DNA from: Mycobacterium colombiense CECT 3035
GTDB taxonomy: Bacteria > Actinomycetota > Actinomycetes > Mycobacteriales > Mycobacteriaceae
NCBI RefSeq assembly: GCF_002105755.1
Contig: NZ_CP020821.1
Span: 4,216,001 to 4,280,000, forward strand
Direction: 5' to 3'
DNA length: 64,000 bases
The notes beneath the pieces are model-generated. The model was not told the DNA's origin and made no database searches. It saw nothing but the letters and a program-made list of their open reading frames with translations. Shown here in pieces: positions 1 through 10,264 of the stretch. Made by a program: the position numbers and the translations under genes. Within the stretch, counting starts at the first letter, position 1. The number at the start of each line of letters is the position of its first letter.

Positions 1-1283
1 GGCGTGATGTGCCGCAACGGGCGAGGTTTCGTGGCGGGCGTTTTCGCCGCGGCCCTGCTGGGCGCCGACGTCGTGCCGATGAGCACGGAGTTCCGCAGCG
101 ATGCGCTGGCGGCCGCGATCCAGGCCCACCACATTTCGACAGTGGTCGCCGACGGCGAATTCGCCGAGCGGGTGCGGAGCGCGGACGAGGCGGTCGCCAC
201 GGTCGACCCGGCGACGGTCGGCACCGACGGGGCGCCCGCCCGGACGTCGCCACCCCCGGCCGCATTGTGCTGCTGACCTCGGGCACCACCGGCAAACCCA
301 AGGGTGTGCCGCGCACCCCGCAGATGCGCTCCGCGGTGGGCGTGTGGGTGACGATTCTGGATCGCACCCGGCTGCGCACCGGTTCGCGGGTTTCGGTGGC
401 GATGCCGATGTTTCACGGGCTGGGGCTGGGCATGCTGATGCTCACCACCGCGCTAGGGGGCACCGTCCTGACGCGCCGTGAGTTCGACGCCGAGGCCGCG
501 CTGGCGCAGGCGTCGCTGCACCGCGCCGACGCCTTCACCGCGGTGCCGGTCGTGCTCGCGCGAATCCTGGAGCTGCCCGAGCAGGTGCGTGCGCGAAACC
601 CGCTGCCCTACTTGCGCACGGTGATCTCCAGCGGCGACCGCCTCGACCCCACCTTGGGCCAGCGGTTCATGGACGCCTACGGCGACATCCTCTACAACGG
701 CTACGGCTCCACCGAAGTCGGCATCGGTGCGCTGGCCACGCCGGCGGACCTGCGCGAAGCCCCCGAAACCGTCGGAAGGCCCGTCGTCGGGTGCCCGGTG
801 CGGATCTTCAACAAGAACGACAAGCCGGTCGGCCCGCGGGTCACCGGGCGGATCTTCGTCGGCGGCGAGTTGACCAGCGAGGGCTATACCGATGGCGCGG
901 CGAAAGCCGTCATCGACGGCATGACCAGCACCGGCGACATGGGCTATCTGGACAACGCGGGCCGGCTCTTCATCGTCGGCCGCGAAGACGACATGATCAT
1001 CTCCGGCGGCGAGAACGTGTATCCGCGTGCGGTCGAGAACGCGCTGGCCCAGCACCCCGCCATCGCCGACAACGTGGTCATCGGCGTCCCCGACGACCGG
1101 TTCGGTCAGCGCCTGGCGGCGTTCGTGGTCGCGCAGCCGGGCGGCGAGATCGACGAGGCCGAGCTGCGCGAGTACCTGAAGGGCCGGGTCTCGCGCTTCG
1201 AACAGCCCCGCGACATCAACGTGGTCGACAGCATCCCGCGCAATCCCACCGGCAAGGTGCTGCGCAAGCAACTGCCCGGCTGA
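1..1283 (+). CDS. Acyl-CoA synthetase (FadD-like), 5'-truncated and frameshifted
   Basis: ATP-dependent fatty-acid or carboxylate CoA ligase of the ANL superfamily; the start lies off the left edge. The nucleotide-binding signature TSGTTGKPKG is encoded just after position 280, a GYGSTE motif near 700, and the C-terminal PRNPTGKVL catalytic-lysine motif just before the stop. Upstream of about position 240 the protein is read in frame 1 (VFAAALLGADVVPM), while everything from LLTSGTTG onward is in frame 3. Adding one G in the CCGGA run near 243 restores one reading frame, so a base is missing here. Four other genes in the window show the same defect, so a sequencing error is more likely than a true pseudogene. 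It converges on the P-ATPase gene with a 4-bp gap. The substrate cannot be told. Confidence 0.85.
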   Translation, partial: RDVPQRARFRGGRFRRGPAGRRRRADEHGVPQRCAGGRDPGPPHFDSGRRRRIRRAGAERGRGGRHGRPGDGRHRRGARPDVATPGRIVLLTSGTTGKPKGVPRTPQMRSAVGVWVTILDRTRLRTGSRVSVAMPMFHGLGLGMLMLTTALGGTVLTRREFDAEAALAQASLHRADAFTAVPVVLARILELPEQVRARNPLPYLRTVISSGDRLDPTLGQRFMDAYGDILYNGYGSTEVGIGALATPADLREAPETVGRPVVGCPVRIFNKNDKPVGPRVTGRIFVGGELTSEGYTDGAAKAVIDGMTSTGDMGYLDNAGRLFIVGREDDMIISGGENVYPRAVENALAQHPAIADNVVIGVPDDRFGQRLAAFVVAQPGGEIDEAELREYLKGRVSRFEQPRDINVVDSIPRNPTGKVLRKQLPG

Positions 1284-1287
1284 CTGC

Positions 1288-4200
1288 TCACTCCTCGCCG
1301 GGCTCCAGGGCGGCGACCTGCTTGGCCAGCCAGTTGGGCGCCAACGCCGAGATGGCCGTGGCGCCGGCCGTCGAACCCAGCACACCCGACCAGGCCACCG
1401 GCCCCAGCGGCGTGCACCCGAAGAACTGACTGAGCACCGGCGTCTGCACGATGCCGACCAGCACGCCGGCGCTGCCCAGGGCGGTGGCCACCACGAGCGG
1501 GCTGTGCCGGCGGGTCAGCAGCGTCTGTGCCAGCTGCGTCGTCACGAGCGCGGTCAAACCCATTGTCGCCGTGCGACGTTCGGTGCCCGGCGTCCAGCGC
1601 CCGATGGCCCAGGCGGCGGTCGCTCCCGCGGCGGTGACGGCGCCGCGGGTCACGATCTGGCGCATCAGCGGGGCGTCGAGTGAGGGCGTGGGGCCGGTGA
1701 GCACCGCGCGGCGGTGCAGGCGGCGCGCCTCGTCGGCGGCCTCGGCGGATTCGTACTCGGCTTCGTCGGGCTCGACGTACTGCGACGTGACCGCGACCGC
1801 GAGGGCGGGGAACATGTCGGTGAGCAGGTTGACCAGCAGCAGCTGACGCGTCCCCACCGGTGCGCGGCCTTGGCCGAGGGCGGTCCCGATGATGGTGAAC
1901 AGCACCTCGCCCACGTTGCCGCCGACCAGGATCGTGACGGCGTCCCGGACCCCGCCCCACATGCTGCGGCCCTCGACCAGGGCGTCCATCAGCACGCCTA
2001 GATCCTCGTCGGTCAACACGATGTCGGCGGCGCCGCGGGCGGCCGACGACCCGCGACCGCTCACCCCGATGCCGACGTCGGCCATCCGGATGGCGGCGGC
2101 GTCGTTGGCGCCGTCACCGACCATCGCGGTCACCCGCCCGCAGCGCTGCAGGGCGGCCACGATCTGCACCTTCTGCTCCGGGCTCACCCGGGCGAACACC
2201 TGCACGTCGGCCACCAGCCGGGCGCACGCGTCCTCGTCGAGGCCGGCGAGCTCGGCGCCGGTGACCACCCGCGCGTCCTCGGGCAGGCCCAGCTGACGGG
2301 CGATCGCCCGGGCGGTGATCGGGTGATCGCCGGTGATCAGCACCACGTTGCGCTCGGCGTCCACCAACGCCTCGATCAGCGGGCGCGCCGATGCCCGGGC
2401 CGTGTCGGCCAGGCCGACGTAGCCGAGCAGTTCGAGGTTCTGCGCTGCGGCGTCCACGGCGTCGGCGTCGGTGTCGTCGTCGTCGGTCTCGTGCTTCCAG
2501 CCGCGCTGCGCCACGGCCAGCACCCGCAGGCCCTGTTCGGCCAGGCCGTGCACCACCGCCTCGGCCCGCTCCTGGTCGGCTTGCGGGTCGGCGAACTTGC
2601 AGCGCGGCAGGATGACCTCGGGTGCTCCCTTGAGGACCAGGACCGGCATGTCGGCGGGGTGGCCGTTGTCGTGGCCCACCGTGCCGATCGCGGCCGCGAA
2701 GCCGCGGCTGGACTCGAACGGCACCTCCGCGAGCATCTTCCAGTCCGAATCGCCTTGGCCGTTAAGTGAACTCGCCGCGGTCAGGATCGCCTCGTCGGTG
2801 GCGTGCGCGTGCCCCTGGCCTTCCTGCGGCTGAGCGGACGCGCGCGCGGCGGCCCGTAGCAGGCCGGCCGACTCCGGGTCGGTCAGCTTCGGGAAGGGCT
2901 CGTGCGGGTCGATGTCGTCGGGCACCGCGCACACCACGCGCAGCCGGTTCTCGGTGAGCGTGCCGGTCTTGTCGAAGCAGATCGTGTCGACGCGGCCGAG
3001 CGCCTCGATGGTCCGCGGCGCGCGGACCAGGGCCCGCGCGCGGTCAGCCGCTGGGCGGCCGAGAGCTGTGACAGGGTGGCCACCAGCGGCAGGCCCTCGG
3101 GCACGGCGGCCACCGCGATCGCGACGCCGTCGGCCACGGCCTGGCGCAGCGGCGCGCGGCGCAGCAGCGCCAGCGCCGACACCGTCGCGCCGCCCGCCAG
3201 CGTCAGTGGCAGCACCTTGCTGGTCAATTCCCGCAGCCGGGCTTGGATCCCGGCCGCCGTCTCGACGTCGGCCACCGCCGAGATCGCGCGATGCGCGGCG
3301 GTGCCGACCCCGGTGGCGACGACGATCGCGCGGGCATGCCCGGCGACGATCGTGCTGCCCTCGAACAGCATGCTGGCCCGGTCGGGGTCGTTGACGGCGA
3401 CGGGGTCCACCTGTTTGTCCACCGGAAGCGACTCGCCGGTCAGCAGGGACTCGTCGACCTCGAGGTCCTCGGCGACCAGCAGGCGGGCGTCGGCCGGGAC
3501 CACCTCGGGGGCGGCCAAATCGATGACGTCGCCGGGCCGCAGCGACTTCGCGGACACGGTTGCGGTGCGAGTGGCGTGCCGCGCCGCCTCGAGCCGGCGG
3601 CGCGTGGTCGCCACGGCCGGGACGACCACCCGGCGCACCAGCTGGTCCTGTTCGGCGAACAGCTCGGCCGCGGCGGACTCGGCCCGCAGCCGTTGTGCCC
3701 CACCGGTTATCGCGTTGACGGTCATGACGCCGGCCACCAGCAGCGCGTCGACGTTGCTGCCGACGATCGCCGACGCCGCCGCGCCGACGGCCAGGATGGG
3801 AGTCAGCGGGTCGGCGAGTTCGGTCCGGGTGGCCGACGCCAGCCGGACCACGCTCTGCAGGGGCTTGCGCAGGGGTTCCAGCGCCGGGCTGTAGGACAGG
3901 TCGTCGAGACGGCGCCGCCAGGACGGCTCGGTTTCGACTGCTATCGGCCGCGCGCCACCGGCCAGCCTCGAGTACACGATCTCGGGATCCAGCGCGTGCC
4001 AGGCGGTCAGCGGTTGCGGAGTGGGGTCGGGCAGCCGGAGCACCCGGGTGGCGGAGAAGGTTCCGGCCAGCAGCGCGGTGGCCGCGGCGGCGTTGACCGG
4101 GTTGAGCCAGCGCCGGAAGCTCACCGGGCTGGTGCCTGCCTCCTGCTCACCGGTGACCAGCAACAGCCCGGCCAGCGTGGTGCCGCCCTGCGCCAGGTGC

Positions 4201-6119
4201 ACGGCCGACTCGCTGGCCGACCGGGCCACCGGAATCGCCGACAGGATCCGCACCGCGTCGGCCAGGTCGGTGCCGGTGATGATGTCCGCGGTCCATGCCG
4301 TCGCGGCGCGCGGATCATCAAGCGCCACACCGACGTCGGCGATCGCGAGCGCGGCCAGGGTGTCGGTCGAGGCGAAGTCCCGATGCAGCGCGGTGATCAG
4401 CAGCACCGGTCCGCGGTCGGCCCGCAGCTCCCGGACCACGTTGAGCAGCGGCGTGCCGGGCGGGTGCGTGGTGCTGACGCTGGCGGTGAGGTCCTCGGTG
4501 CCCGCGACGTGACGCAACACCACGCGCGCGCCGGTGCGGTTGGCGGTCTGGAACAGCGGAATCGCGTAGGGGTCGACCTCCCAGCCCACGTCGACGCTGC
4601 CGACGCATTCGCCGTCGACGATCAGGTCGGCGCTTTCCAGGCCCTGCGCCGGCGTCGCCGACGATCCTTGCTTGCGAACCCATTTCAGTCGTGCGCCGGT
4701 CGCGGGCAATTCATCCGGGTCGGGCTCGGGCGCCTCCTCGCCGTGCAGCAGCGCGTCGGCCACCTCGTAAACCCGGTCGTCGTCCCAGCCGGGAGCGTCT
4801 CCGCGGACGTGCAGGACCGCGCGATGATCGCCGCGCAGCGCGGCGCCGTCGATGACGACCACCTTCACCCGGTCCAGGCGGCGCAGGGCGCCCGGGTCGA
4901 GGACCAGTTGCCCGGAATTGGCAAGCCCGCGACCCAGAATCGCGGCGAACGCCTGGCGGCCCATGTGCGCGGCGCGGGGCACCCCGGCCTCGATGGCGGC
5001 GGCCGCGTCCTCGGTGCCGCCGCCGGCGACCAGCGCGCTGACCGCGGCGATCAGCGAGCCGTTGGCCGCGGAATCGACATAGCTTTCCACCGGCCCGGCC
5101 ATCGAGCCCTTGGCCTTGTCCATCGCGGCGTCGATCGTTCCGCCGACGACGACGTGGGAGGCCTCACCGGCGGCCGCCGCAGCCCAGCTGTGCCGGGGCA
5201 CCTCCGACTTGGCCGAGGAGATGACCGGGACCACCGGCGCCTGCGGCCGGTCGGGGGAGGCGAGCTGCGGCTCGCGGTCGCGCCATACGCGCCGGTGCGC
5301 CGACGCCTCGGAGACCTGCAGGGTGCGCTGCGTCAGGTCGAGCATCGGGGTGCCGAACGACTGGGTCAGACCGTGGGCGGCGGCCGTCGTCGCGGCCAAG
5401 GCGATGTCGGTGCCCACCCGGCCCAGCCGGCCCTCCAGGATCGAGACCATGCGCGGTTGGTGATTGATCAGCGCGGCCGCGGCGCGGGTGGTCTGCGGCG
5501 CGGCGGGCAGGCGGGTCACCCAACCGGTGACCGCGGCCCCCATCGCGACGATATCCATCGCCGCCGCGGTGAGGGGCACCAGAATCGCCAGCGGGTTGCC
5601 GGGATCGGCGAACGGGGCGGACAGCGGCGGCGACTCCGACGTGGACCAGGTGATGTCGGAGGCGATCGAGGACACTGTGGCGCGCACCTCGTCGAGCACC
5701 GCGTCGTTGTCCGCGTCCTCGGACAATTCGACCACGAGGCGGCCCAGCGAGCCCTCGACGTGCGCCTTGGTCACACCCGGGATGCGGCGCACCGGCTCTT
5801 CCACGGCGGGCGCGTACTCATGCCAGCGTGGGAACGGAAGGAGGGGATCCAGGTCCAAATGCACGCGGTGCCCGCTGTGCCAGCGCACCGGCGGCAGGAC
5901 GGCGCCGCGGGAGCTGTCGGACGAACCCTCCAACCCGATCGCGCGTCCCGTCGTCTGGGCGACGGTCTGGATCACCGGGCCGGCGAGTTCGGTTACCGGG
6001 CTGGCCAACGTCTGCAGCGCGCCCGCGGCGCCGGCCGCGGTGGAGACACCGGCCCGCACCACCTGCGCGGCTCCGCCAGCTACACCAGCGACGACGCTGG
6101 AAACGCCGGGAATCTTCAC
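1288..6119 (-). CDS. ctpI: Large P-type cation-transporting ATPase (CtpI/CtpH type), frameshifted
   Basis: Membrane cation pump of about 1610 residues. An unusually long N-terminal region is followed by the actuator motif TGES, the M4 motif PEGLP (typical of Ca/Mg-type P2 pumps), then KGAPE, ITGDHP and the hinge MVGDGANDAAA. The phosphorylation motif DKTGTLTE is encoded just downstream of a frameshift near 3033. The GCGCGCGGG/CCCTGG junction lacks one G, so the N-terminal part (to LTARG) and the C-terminal part lie in different frames. Length fits mycobacterial CtpI (about 1630 residues) better than CtpH (about 1540), and the CtpI ortholog (Rv0107c) lies just upstream of Rv0111, a homologue of which is encoded at 27.6 kb. 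The name is therefore a length-plus-synteny assignment. The transported ion is unproven. ATG start at 6119. Confidence 0.82.
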
Positions 6120-6289
6120 TCGTCACCCTTCAACTTGGTCTACCGCGCCTAATGATCCTGGCGTGTGGAGGACCTGTCCACACGTGGGCGGGAAGGTAAA
6201 ACCGTGCGACGACACCTCGGACAATGCAAGCCGATGCAGGTCGGGCCTCCCTTAGAGAGCAAGGGTGCGATTACGTCCCTGCTGCAAGG

Positions 6290-7246
6290 TTACCGGGTTG
6301 GCGCCAAACCAAACGTGGCGAACAAACCGGGGTCGAGGAAGACGGTGATGCCGGCCACGCCGGTAGCGCCGGTGGTCAGCACGTGAATGGAGTGGGCCCG
6401 CATCGCCCCGTCGGCGCTGCGACGGTACTCGGCAACGGCGGGTTGGGAATTCGCGGCCGTCGGGATCATCACGATATCGCCGGGCTCGGCCAGGGCACGG
6501 CCGGCGAGGAATCGCAGCACGGCGTCGCGACCGGTGAACCACACTGGCATCGGCGGCATTTCGAGTTTGACGTCGGCTTGCAGCAGCGCCGTCAAGGCGG
6601 CCATGTCCGCGTTTTCGAATGCCGCGCAATACCGGTCGAGCAGTTCGCGGCGCTCGGCATCGCCCGGCTCGGACACGCTGTCCTCGGTGGGGGACAGTTC
6701 GGCGAGGTGGGCGCGGGCGCGTTGCAGCGAGCTATTGACCGCCGCGGGCGTGGTTTCGAGCAGCTCGGCGACCTCGGCGGCGCTGAACTGCACGACGTCG
6801 CGCAAGATCAACACCGCGCGTTGCCGCGCCGGAAGCTCCTGGAGGGCCGTCATCACGGCCAGCCGCACGCTCTGCTTGGCGGCGAGGTCGTCTTCGGGGC
6901 TCTTGAACATCAGCGCGTCGGGGATGGGCTCCAGCCAGGCATGCGCGCCGGCCTTCGCGTCGAAATCGGCGTCCGGGTCGATCGAGCCGTCGCCCACGCC
7001 CATCGGCAGGACGCGACGGGCGCGGTTCTCCAGGGCCCGCAGGCAGGCCGTCGTCGCGATCCGATACAGCCACGTCTTCAGCGCCGCGCGCTCCTCGAAC
7101 GCCGGATAGCCCCGCCAGCCCCGCAGATACGTCTCCTGGACCAGGTCCTCGGCGTCGTGCACCGAGCCCAGCATGCGGTAGCAGTGCGCGATCAGCTCGG
7201 CCCGAAATGGCGCCGCCTGCTCGACGAAATCCTCCTGCGCCGGCAC
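6290..7246 (-). CDS. ECF sigma factor with C-terminal SnoaL-like domain (SigG-like)
   Basis: Extracytoplasmic-function sigma factor of about 318 residues. Sigma region 2 (HCYRMLGSVHDAEDLVQETYLRGWRG core, residues ~25-50) and region 4 (LPARQRAVLILRDV, SAAEVAELLETTPAAVNSSLQRAR, ~140-180) are clear. The last ~120 residues form a SnoaL/NTF2-like domain (LLDRYCAAFENADMAALTALL onward), as in SigG/SigJ-type groups where the tail modulates activity and no classical anti-sigma factor is needed. GTG at 7246 is preferred because AGGAG lies 5 nt upstream; GTG at 7252 is possible but sits directly on that Shine-Dalgarno sequence. It is divergent from an SDR and a DUF899 gene, which are candidate targets. 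No anti-sigma gene is adjacent. Confidence 0.88.
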   Translation of the reverse strand: MPAQEDFVEQAAPFRAELIAHCYRMLGSVHDAEDLVQETYLRGWRGYPAFEERAALKTWLYRIATTACLRALENRARRVLPMGVGDGSIDPDADFDAKAGAHAWLEPIPDALMFKSPEDDLAAKQSVRLAVMTALQELPARQRAVLILRDVVQFSAAEVAELLETTPAAVNSSLQRARAHLAELSPTEDSVSEPGDAERRELLDRYCAAFENADMAALTALLQADVKLEMPPMPVWFTGRDAVLRFLAGRALAEPGDIVMIPTAANSQPAVAEYRRSADGAMRAHSIHVLTTGATGVAGITVFLDPGLFATFGLAPTR

Positions 7247-7403
7247 GACCACTCCTTTCGGCTGCGAGGGAACCTACTCCCTTAGAGACATCCCGCCCCC
7301 GAAATTCATCGGTCCGCGGTCGATGAATCCGGATGCCGCGCCGTATCTGAATTGGTGAAGCCGCGGCCACCGCCGCAGACCACGTCAGAGAGCGAGAACG
7401 ACC

Positions 7404-8174
7404 ATGAACCAGTCCAGCGCCGCCCACGCCGATGGGCTCACCGGCACCACCGCGATCGTGACCGGAGCCGGCCGCGGCTTCGGCCGCGCCATCGCCGCGG
7501 CCTTGGTGGCCGCCGGTGCGCGCGTCGTCGGCGTGGCGCGCACCCGATCACAACTCGAGGAGGTGCGCGCCCAGCTCGGCGACGCCTTCACCCCGGTGGT
7601 GGCCGACGCCGCCGATCCGGCGACGGCCGAACGGCTGATCGACGAGCACCGGCCGCGCACGCTGGTGCTGTGCGCCGGCGCGACGCCCCCGATGTTGCCG
7701 CTGCAGGAGCAGACCTGGGAGACGTTCAGCGAGAACTGGAACTCCGACGTCGCGCAGGCGTTTCACTGGGTTCGCCGGACGCTGCTGCGCCCGCCGGCGC
7801 CGGGCAGTTCGGTGATCGTGATGTCCAGCGGCGCCGCGCTGAACGGGTCGCCGCTGTCGGGCGGCTACGCGGGTGCGAAGGCGACCATCAGGTTCATCAC
7901 CAGCTACGCCGGCGCCGAAGCGCAGCGCGCGGGCCTCGGGATCGGGTTCACCGCCGTGCTGCCGCGCTTGACGCCGGCCACCGCCCTCGGCGCGGCCGCC
8001 GTCGCCGCCTACGCCGAGCGCCAAGGTGTCGACGTCGACACCTTCGTGCAGGCCAGCGGGCCGGCGCTCACCGCCGAGCAGGTGGGCAAGTCGGTGCTCG
8101 AGATCGCCACCGGCGGCGCCACCGGCCAGGACGCCTACCTACTCACCGCCGCCGGCCTCTCACCGCTGGCCTGA
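7404..8174 (+). CDS. Short-chain dehydrogenase/reductase
   Basis: Classical SDR of 256 residues. It shows an N-terminal dinucleotide-binding TGAGRGFGRA motif (residues ~16-25), the LCAGA stretch (NNAG equivalent), the catalytic serine in MSSGAAL and the YAGAK catalytic Tyr-Lys pair. It is the first gene of a probable two-gene operon with the DUF899 gene (27-bp gap), facing away from the ECF sigma factor. The substrate is unknown. Because the pair lies opposite a sigma gene and encodes oxidoreductase-like proteins, a stress or detoxification role is a reasonable inference. Confidence 0.85.
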   Translation: MNQSSAAHADGLTGTTAIVTGAGRGFGRAIAAALVAAGARVVGVARTRSQLEEVRAQLGDAFTPVVADAADPATAERLIDEHRPRTLVLCAGATPPMLPLQEQTWETFSENWNSDVAQAFHWVRRTLLRPPAPGSSVIVMSSGAALNGSPLSGGYAGAKATIRFITSYAGAEAQRAGLGIGFTAVLPRLTPATALGAAAVAAYAERQGVDVDTFVQASGPALTAEQVGKSVLEIATGGATGQDAYLLTAAGLSPLA

Positions 8175-8201
8175 ACATCCGGGACCGAAAGGCAGACAGC
8201 G

Positions 8202-8939
8202 ATGAACACACCGCCGATCGTCTCCGCCCGACAGTGGGCGGGCGCGCACCAGCAACTGCTGGCAAAGGAGAAGGAACTGACCCGGGCCCACGACGCGCTC
8301 GCGGCCCTGCGACGCCGGATGCCGTGGACGGCCGTGGACAAGCGGTACGAGTTCGACGGACCCGACGGCAGGGTCGACCTGCTGGGCCTGTTCCAGGGCA
8401 GGCGCCAGCTCGTCGTCTACCGCGCCTTCTACGGACCCGACGTCGACGGTTGGCCCGACCACGCGTGCCGGGGCTGCTCGATGATGGCCGATCACGTCGG
8501 CAACCTGGCCCACCTGAACGCCCGCGACACCACGCTGGTGTTTGCGTCGCGCGCGCCGCAGGCCGACATCGAGCGTCTCAAGGCGCGGATGGACTGGAAG
8601 ATGCCGTGGTACACGATCACCGACGACTTCGACGCCGATTTCGGGGTGGGCGAATGGCACGGCACCAACGCCTTCATCCACGACGGTGACCGGGTGTTGC
8701 GCACCTACTTCATCAACAACCGCGGCGACGAGGCGCTCGGCACCACGTGGAGCTTCCTGGACATGACGGCGTTGGGCCGCCAGGAAAGCTGGGAGGACTC
8801 CCCGCCGGGCTACCCGCAGACCGCTCCCTACGAGTGGTGGGACTGGCACGACGCGTACGGCGAGCACGCGCCGTCGCGCTGGTTCGGTGAGCCCGACCCG
8901 AACGATCCCGACGACCAACGGCCGCCGCGCGAGAAGTAA
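8202..8939 (+). CDS. DUF899 family thioredoxin-fold protein
   Basis: 245-residue protein of the DUF899 family (thioredoxin-like fold, often found beside ECF sigma factors). Typical family features are the LLGLFQGRRQLVVYRAFYGPD segment, the cysteine pair in HACRGCSMMAD, the DFGVGEWHGTNAF stretch and a tryptophan-rich tail (YEWWDWHDAYG). No signal peptide is seen. Starts at ATG 8202 after GAAAGGCAGACAGCG. Probably co-transcribed with the SDR upstream; a strong hairpin follows the stop. Biochemical function is unknown; the CxxC-like pair suggests thiol chemistry. Confidence 0.85.
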   Translation: MNTPPIVSARQWAGAHQQLLAKEKELTRAHDALAALRRRMPWTAVDKRYEFDGPDGRVDLLGLFQGRRQLVVYRAFYGPDVDGWPDHACRGCSMMADHVGNLAHLNARDTTLVFASRAPQADIERLKARMDWKMPWYTITDDFDADFGVGEWHGTNAFIHDGDRVLRTYFINNRGDEALGTTWSFLDMTALGRQESWEDSPPGYPQTAPYEWWDWHDAYGEHAPSRWFGEPDPNDPDDQRPPREK

Positions 8940-8984
8940 AGGGGGTCAGCCGAATTGGACTTCAATGGGGCCGGAAAACACGAA

Positions 8985-9016
8985 TGCGCGGTAGCCGTCG
9001 GGCGGCTACTCGCGCA
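8985..9016 (+). terminator. Probable intrinsic terminator of the SDR-DUF899 operon
   Basis: Inverted repeat with a 12-bp stem (TGCGCG plus GTAGCC pairing with GGCTAC plus CGCGCA, one bulged T) and a 7-nt loop, 46 bp after the DUF899 stop. The bases that follow are T-rich (TTATTCTC). Confidence 0.65.
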
Positions 9017-9041
9017 TTATTCTCAGGGCGACCGGAATTCG

Positions 9042-9275
9042 TCAGAGAATTCGGTGGTGTGCCCTGTCGACCTGGTACCCGGCCGGGAACGACTTCTCGA
9101 TGACCTGCAGGTGGTGGTCCACCCTGGACTCCAGCTCGAGAACCACACAGCTATCGCCGAGCGCTTTTGATTCGAGAACTATGTACCGCTGACCACAATC
9201 GGTGATCGGGTCGCCCGAGTGCAATTTCTCGACCGGCACCGACTCCGGAGTTGCATCTGCCTCCATCCATGACAC
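9042..9275 (-). CDS. Small hypothetical protein
   Basis: 77-residue ORF in an otherwise gene-free gap, noticeably lower in GC than its neighbours. Reads as GTG-start SWMEADATPESVPVEKLHSG onward, with internal ATG alternatives (9266). Mixed hydrophobic/charged composition (YIVLESKALGDSCVVLELESR) looks protein-like, with no membrane segment. No family recognised; could be a small accessory gene or a chance ORF. Confidence 0.42.
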   Translation of the reverse strand: MSWMEADATPESVPVEKLHSGDPITDCGQRYIVLESKALGDSCVVLELESRVDHHLQVIEKSFPAGYQVDRAHHRIL

Positions 9276-9313
9276 GTTAGGTCAATTCCGTGGGGGAGGG
9301 AATAGACCGGCTG

Positions 9314-9691
9314 TCAGGCGCCGGCGGGCCGCTGCTTGAAGAACACGCTGACGTGAGAGATCAATCCGTCGTCGTCTCGCTCGAACAGGATGCATTCGGG
9401 CCACGTGGTCGCGACGCCGTCGACGTCGAATGTCTCGGACAGTTCGGCGTACGACACCCGGCTGTCCACGTGCGAGACCCGCCGCACGTGCAACCGATGA
9501 CCCTCCAGCGCGGTGCACGCCTTACGCAGGAAGGCGATATAGCGCGCCTTGCCCTCGACCGCGTCGCAGAACGGTCCCTCCCGGGTCAGGCCTTCCTCGG
9601 CGATGGTGTCGGCCAGGCCGTCCCAGTCGTGAGCGGCCAGGCATTCCAGGTAGCGCTCGACGACCTGACCTTCTGCCGCGTCGCCCATCAC
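9314..9691 (-). CDS. SnoaL-like (NTF2-fold) protein
   Basis: 125-residue single-domain SnoaL/NTF2-like protein. The helix VVERYLECLAAHDWDGLADTIAEE at the N-terminus and the closing strand GLISHVSVFFKQRP are typical. Such proteins are small isomerases, hydratases or lyases, or ligand-binding domains. It is the leftmost gene of the minus-strand group before the plus-strand SRPBCC gene, and is divergent from it with a ~63-bp gap. Substrate unknown; it may belong to the catabolic region that follows. Confidence 0.8.
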   Translation of the reverse strand: MMGDAAEGQVVERYLECLAAHDWDGLADTIAEEGLTREGPFCDAVEGKARYIAFLRKACTALEGHRLHVRRVSHVDSRVSYAELSETFDVDGVATTWPECILFERDDDGLISHVSVFFKQRPAGA

Positions 9692-9754
9692 GCCTCCGCT
9701 CCTCGGCCTGCGCCGAGCGTAACGCCGCGACGGAAAAACCGGCAGAATGTCGCC

Positions 9755-10237
9755 GTGGCGTTACACTCGCGGGCCCGGTCGTTGTTGTTCGTCCACGCCG
9801 ATCGGACGCTGAGCGAGCTGGTGCCCGCGCCGCCGGACCCCGTTCGTGACTTCTACGTGGACCTCGACAACATCAAAGCCGTGCACCCGCTGATCGTGTC
9901 GGTGGACACGGTGTCCCGCACCGAAACCCCGGACGGCTACCAGCAGACCTATCGCGTGGTCGACCGGATTCCCGTGGGGCCGTTGACGATCCGAACCAGC
10001 TATCGGGCACGGCTGCGGGTGCCGGTCCGCGGCGACGTGCTGACCGAGGCCGATCAATCTCCTGGCGTGCGGCTGCGCGGCGCGGTGAGTTTCGAGGCCG
10101 TCGACGGAGGAACCCGCGTCACCGAACGGATTTCGATCACCGCACCGCGGCCGCTGGCCGGGATGACCATCCGCGAAGGCGTGAAGGCGCACGTCAAGAT
10201 GCTGGCCGGCATCCGGCGTCACTTCGAGTCCGGGTGA
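9755..10237 (+). CDS. SRPBCC (START-like, polyketide cyclase/dehydrase-type) protein
   Basis: About 160 residues with the helix-grip fold signature: DPVRDFYVDLDNIKAVHPLIVSV near the N-terminus, alternating strands, and the long C-terminal helix MTIREGVKAHVKMLAGIRRHFES. Chosen start is GTG 9755 (VALHSRARS); the reading frame continues upstream without a convincing start. It binds hydrophobic small molecules in related families; no catalytic residues are evident. Sits between the SnoaL gene and the convergent alcohol dehydrogenase. Confidence 0.72.
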   Translation: MALHSRARSLLFVHADRTLSELVPAPPDPVRDFYVDLDNIKAVHPLIVSVDTVSRTETPDGYQQTYRVVDRIPVGPLTIRTSYRARLRVPVRGDVLTEADQSPGVRLRGAVSFEAVDGGTRVTERISITAPRPLAGMTIREGVKAHVKMLAGIRRHFESG

Positions 10238-10264
10238 CCGAACGCCTTGGGGCTGCTCCCGTGA

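Noticed and set aside
3243..6152. 969-codon plus-strand open frame opposite ctpI
   Set aside because: Typical antisense shadow with low-complexity Arg/Gly composition; P-ATPase motifs are on the other strand.
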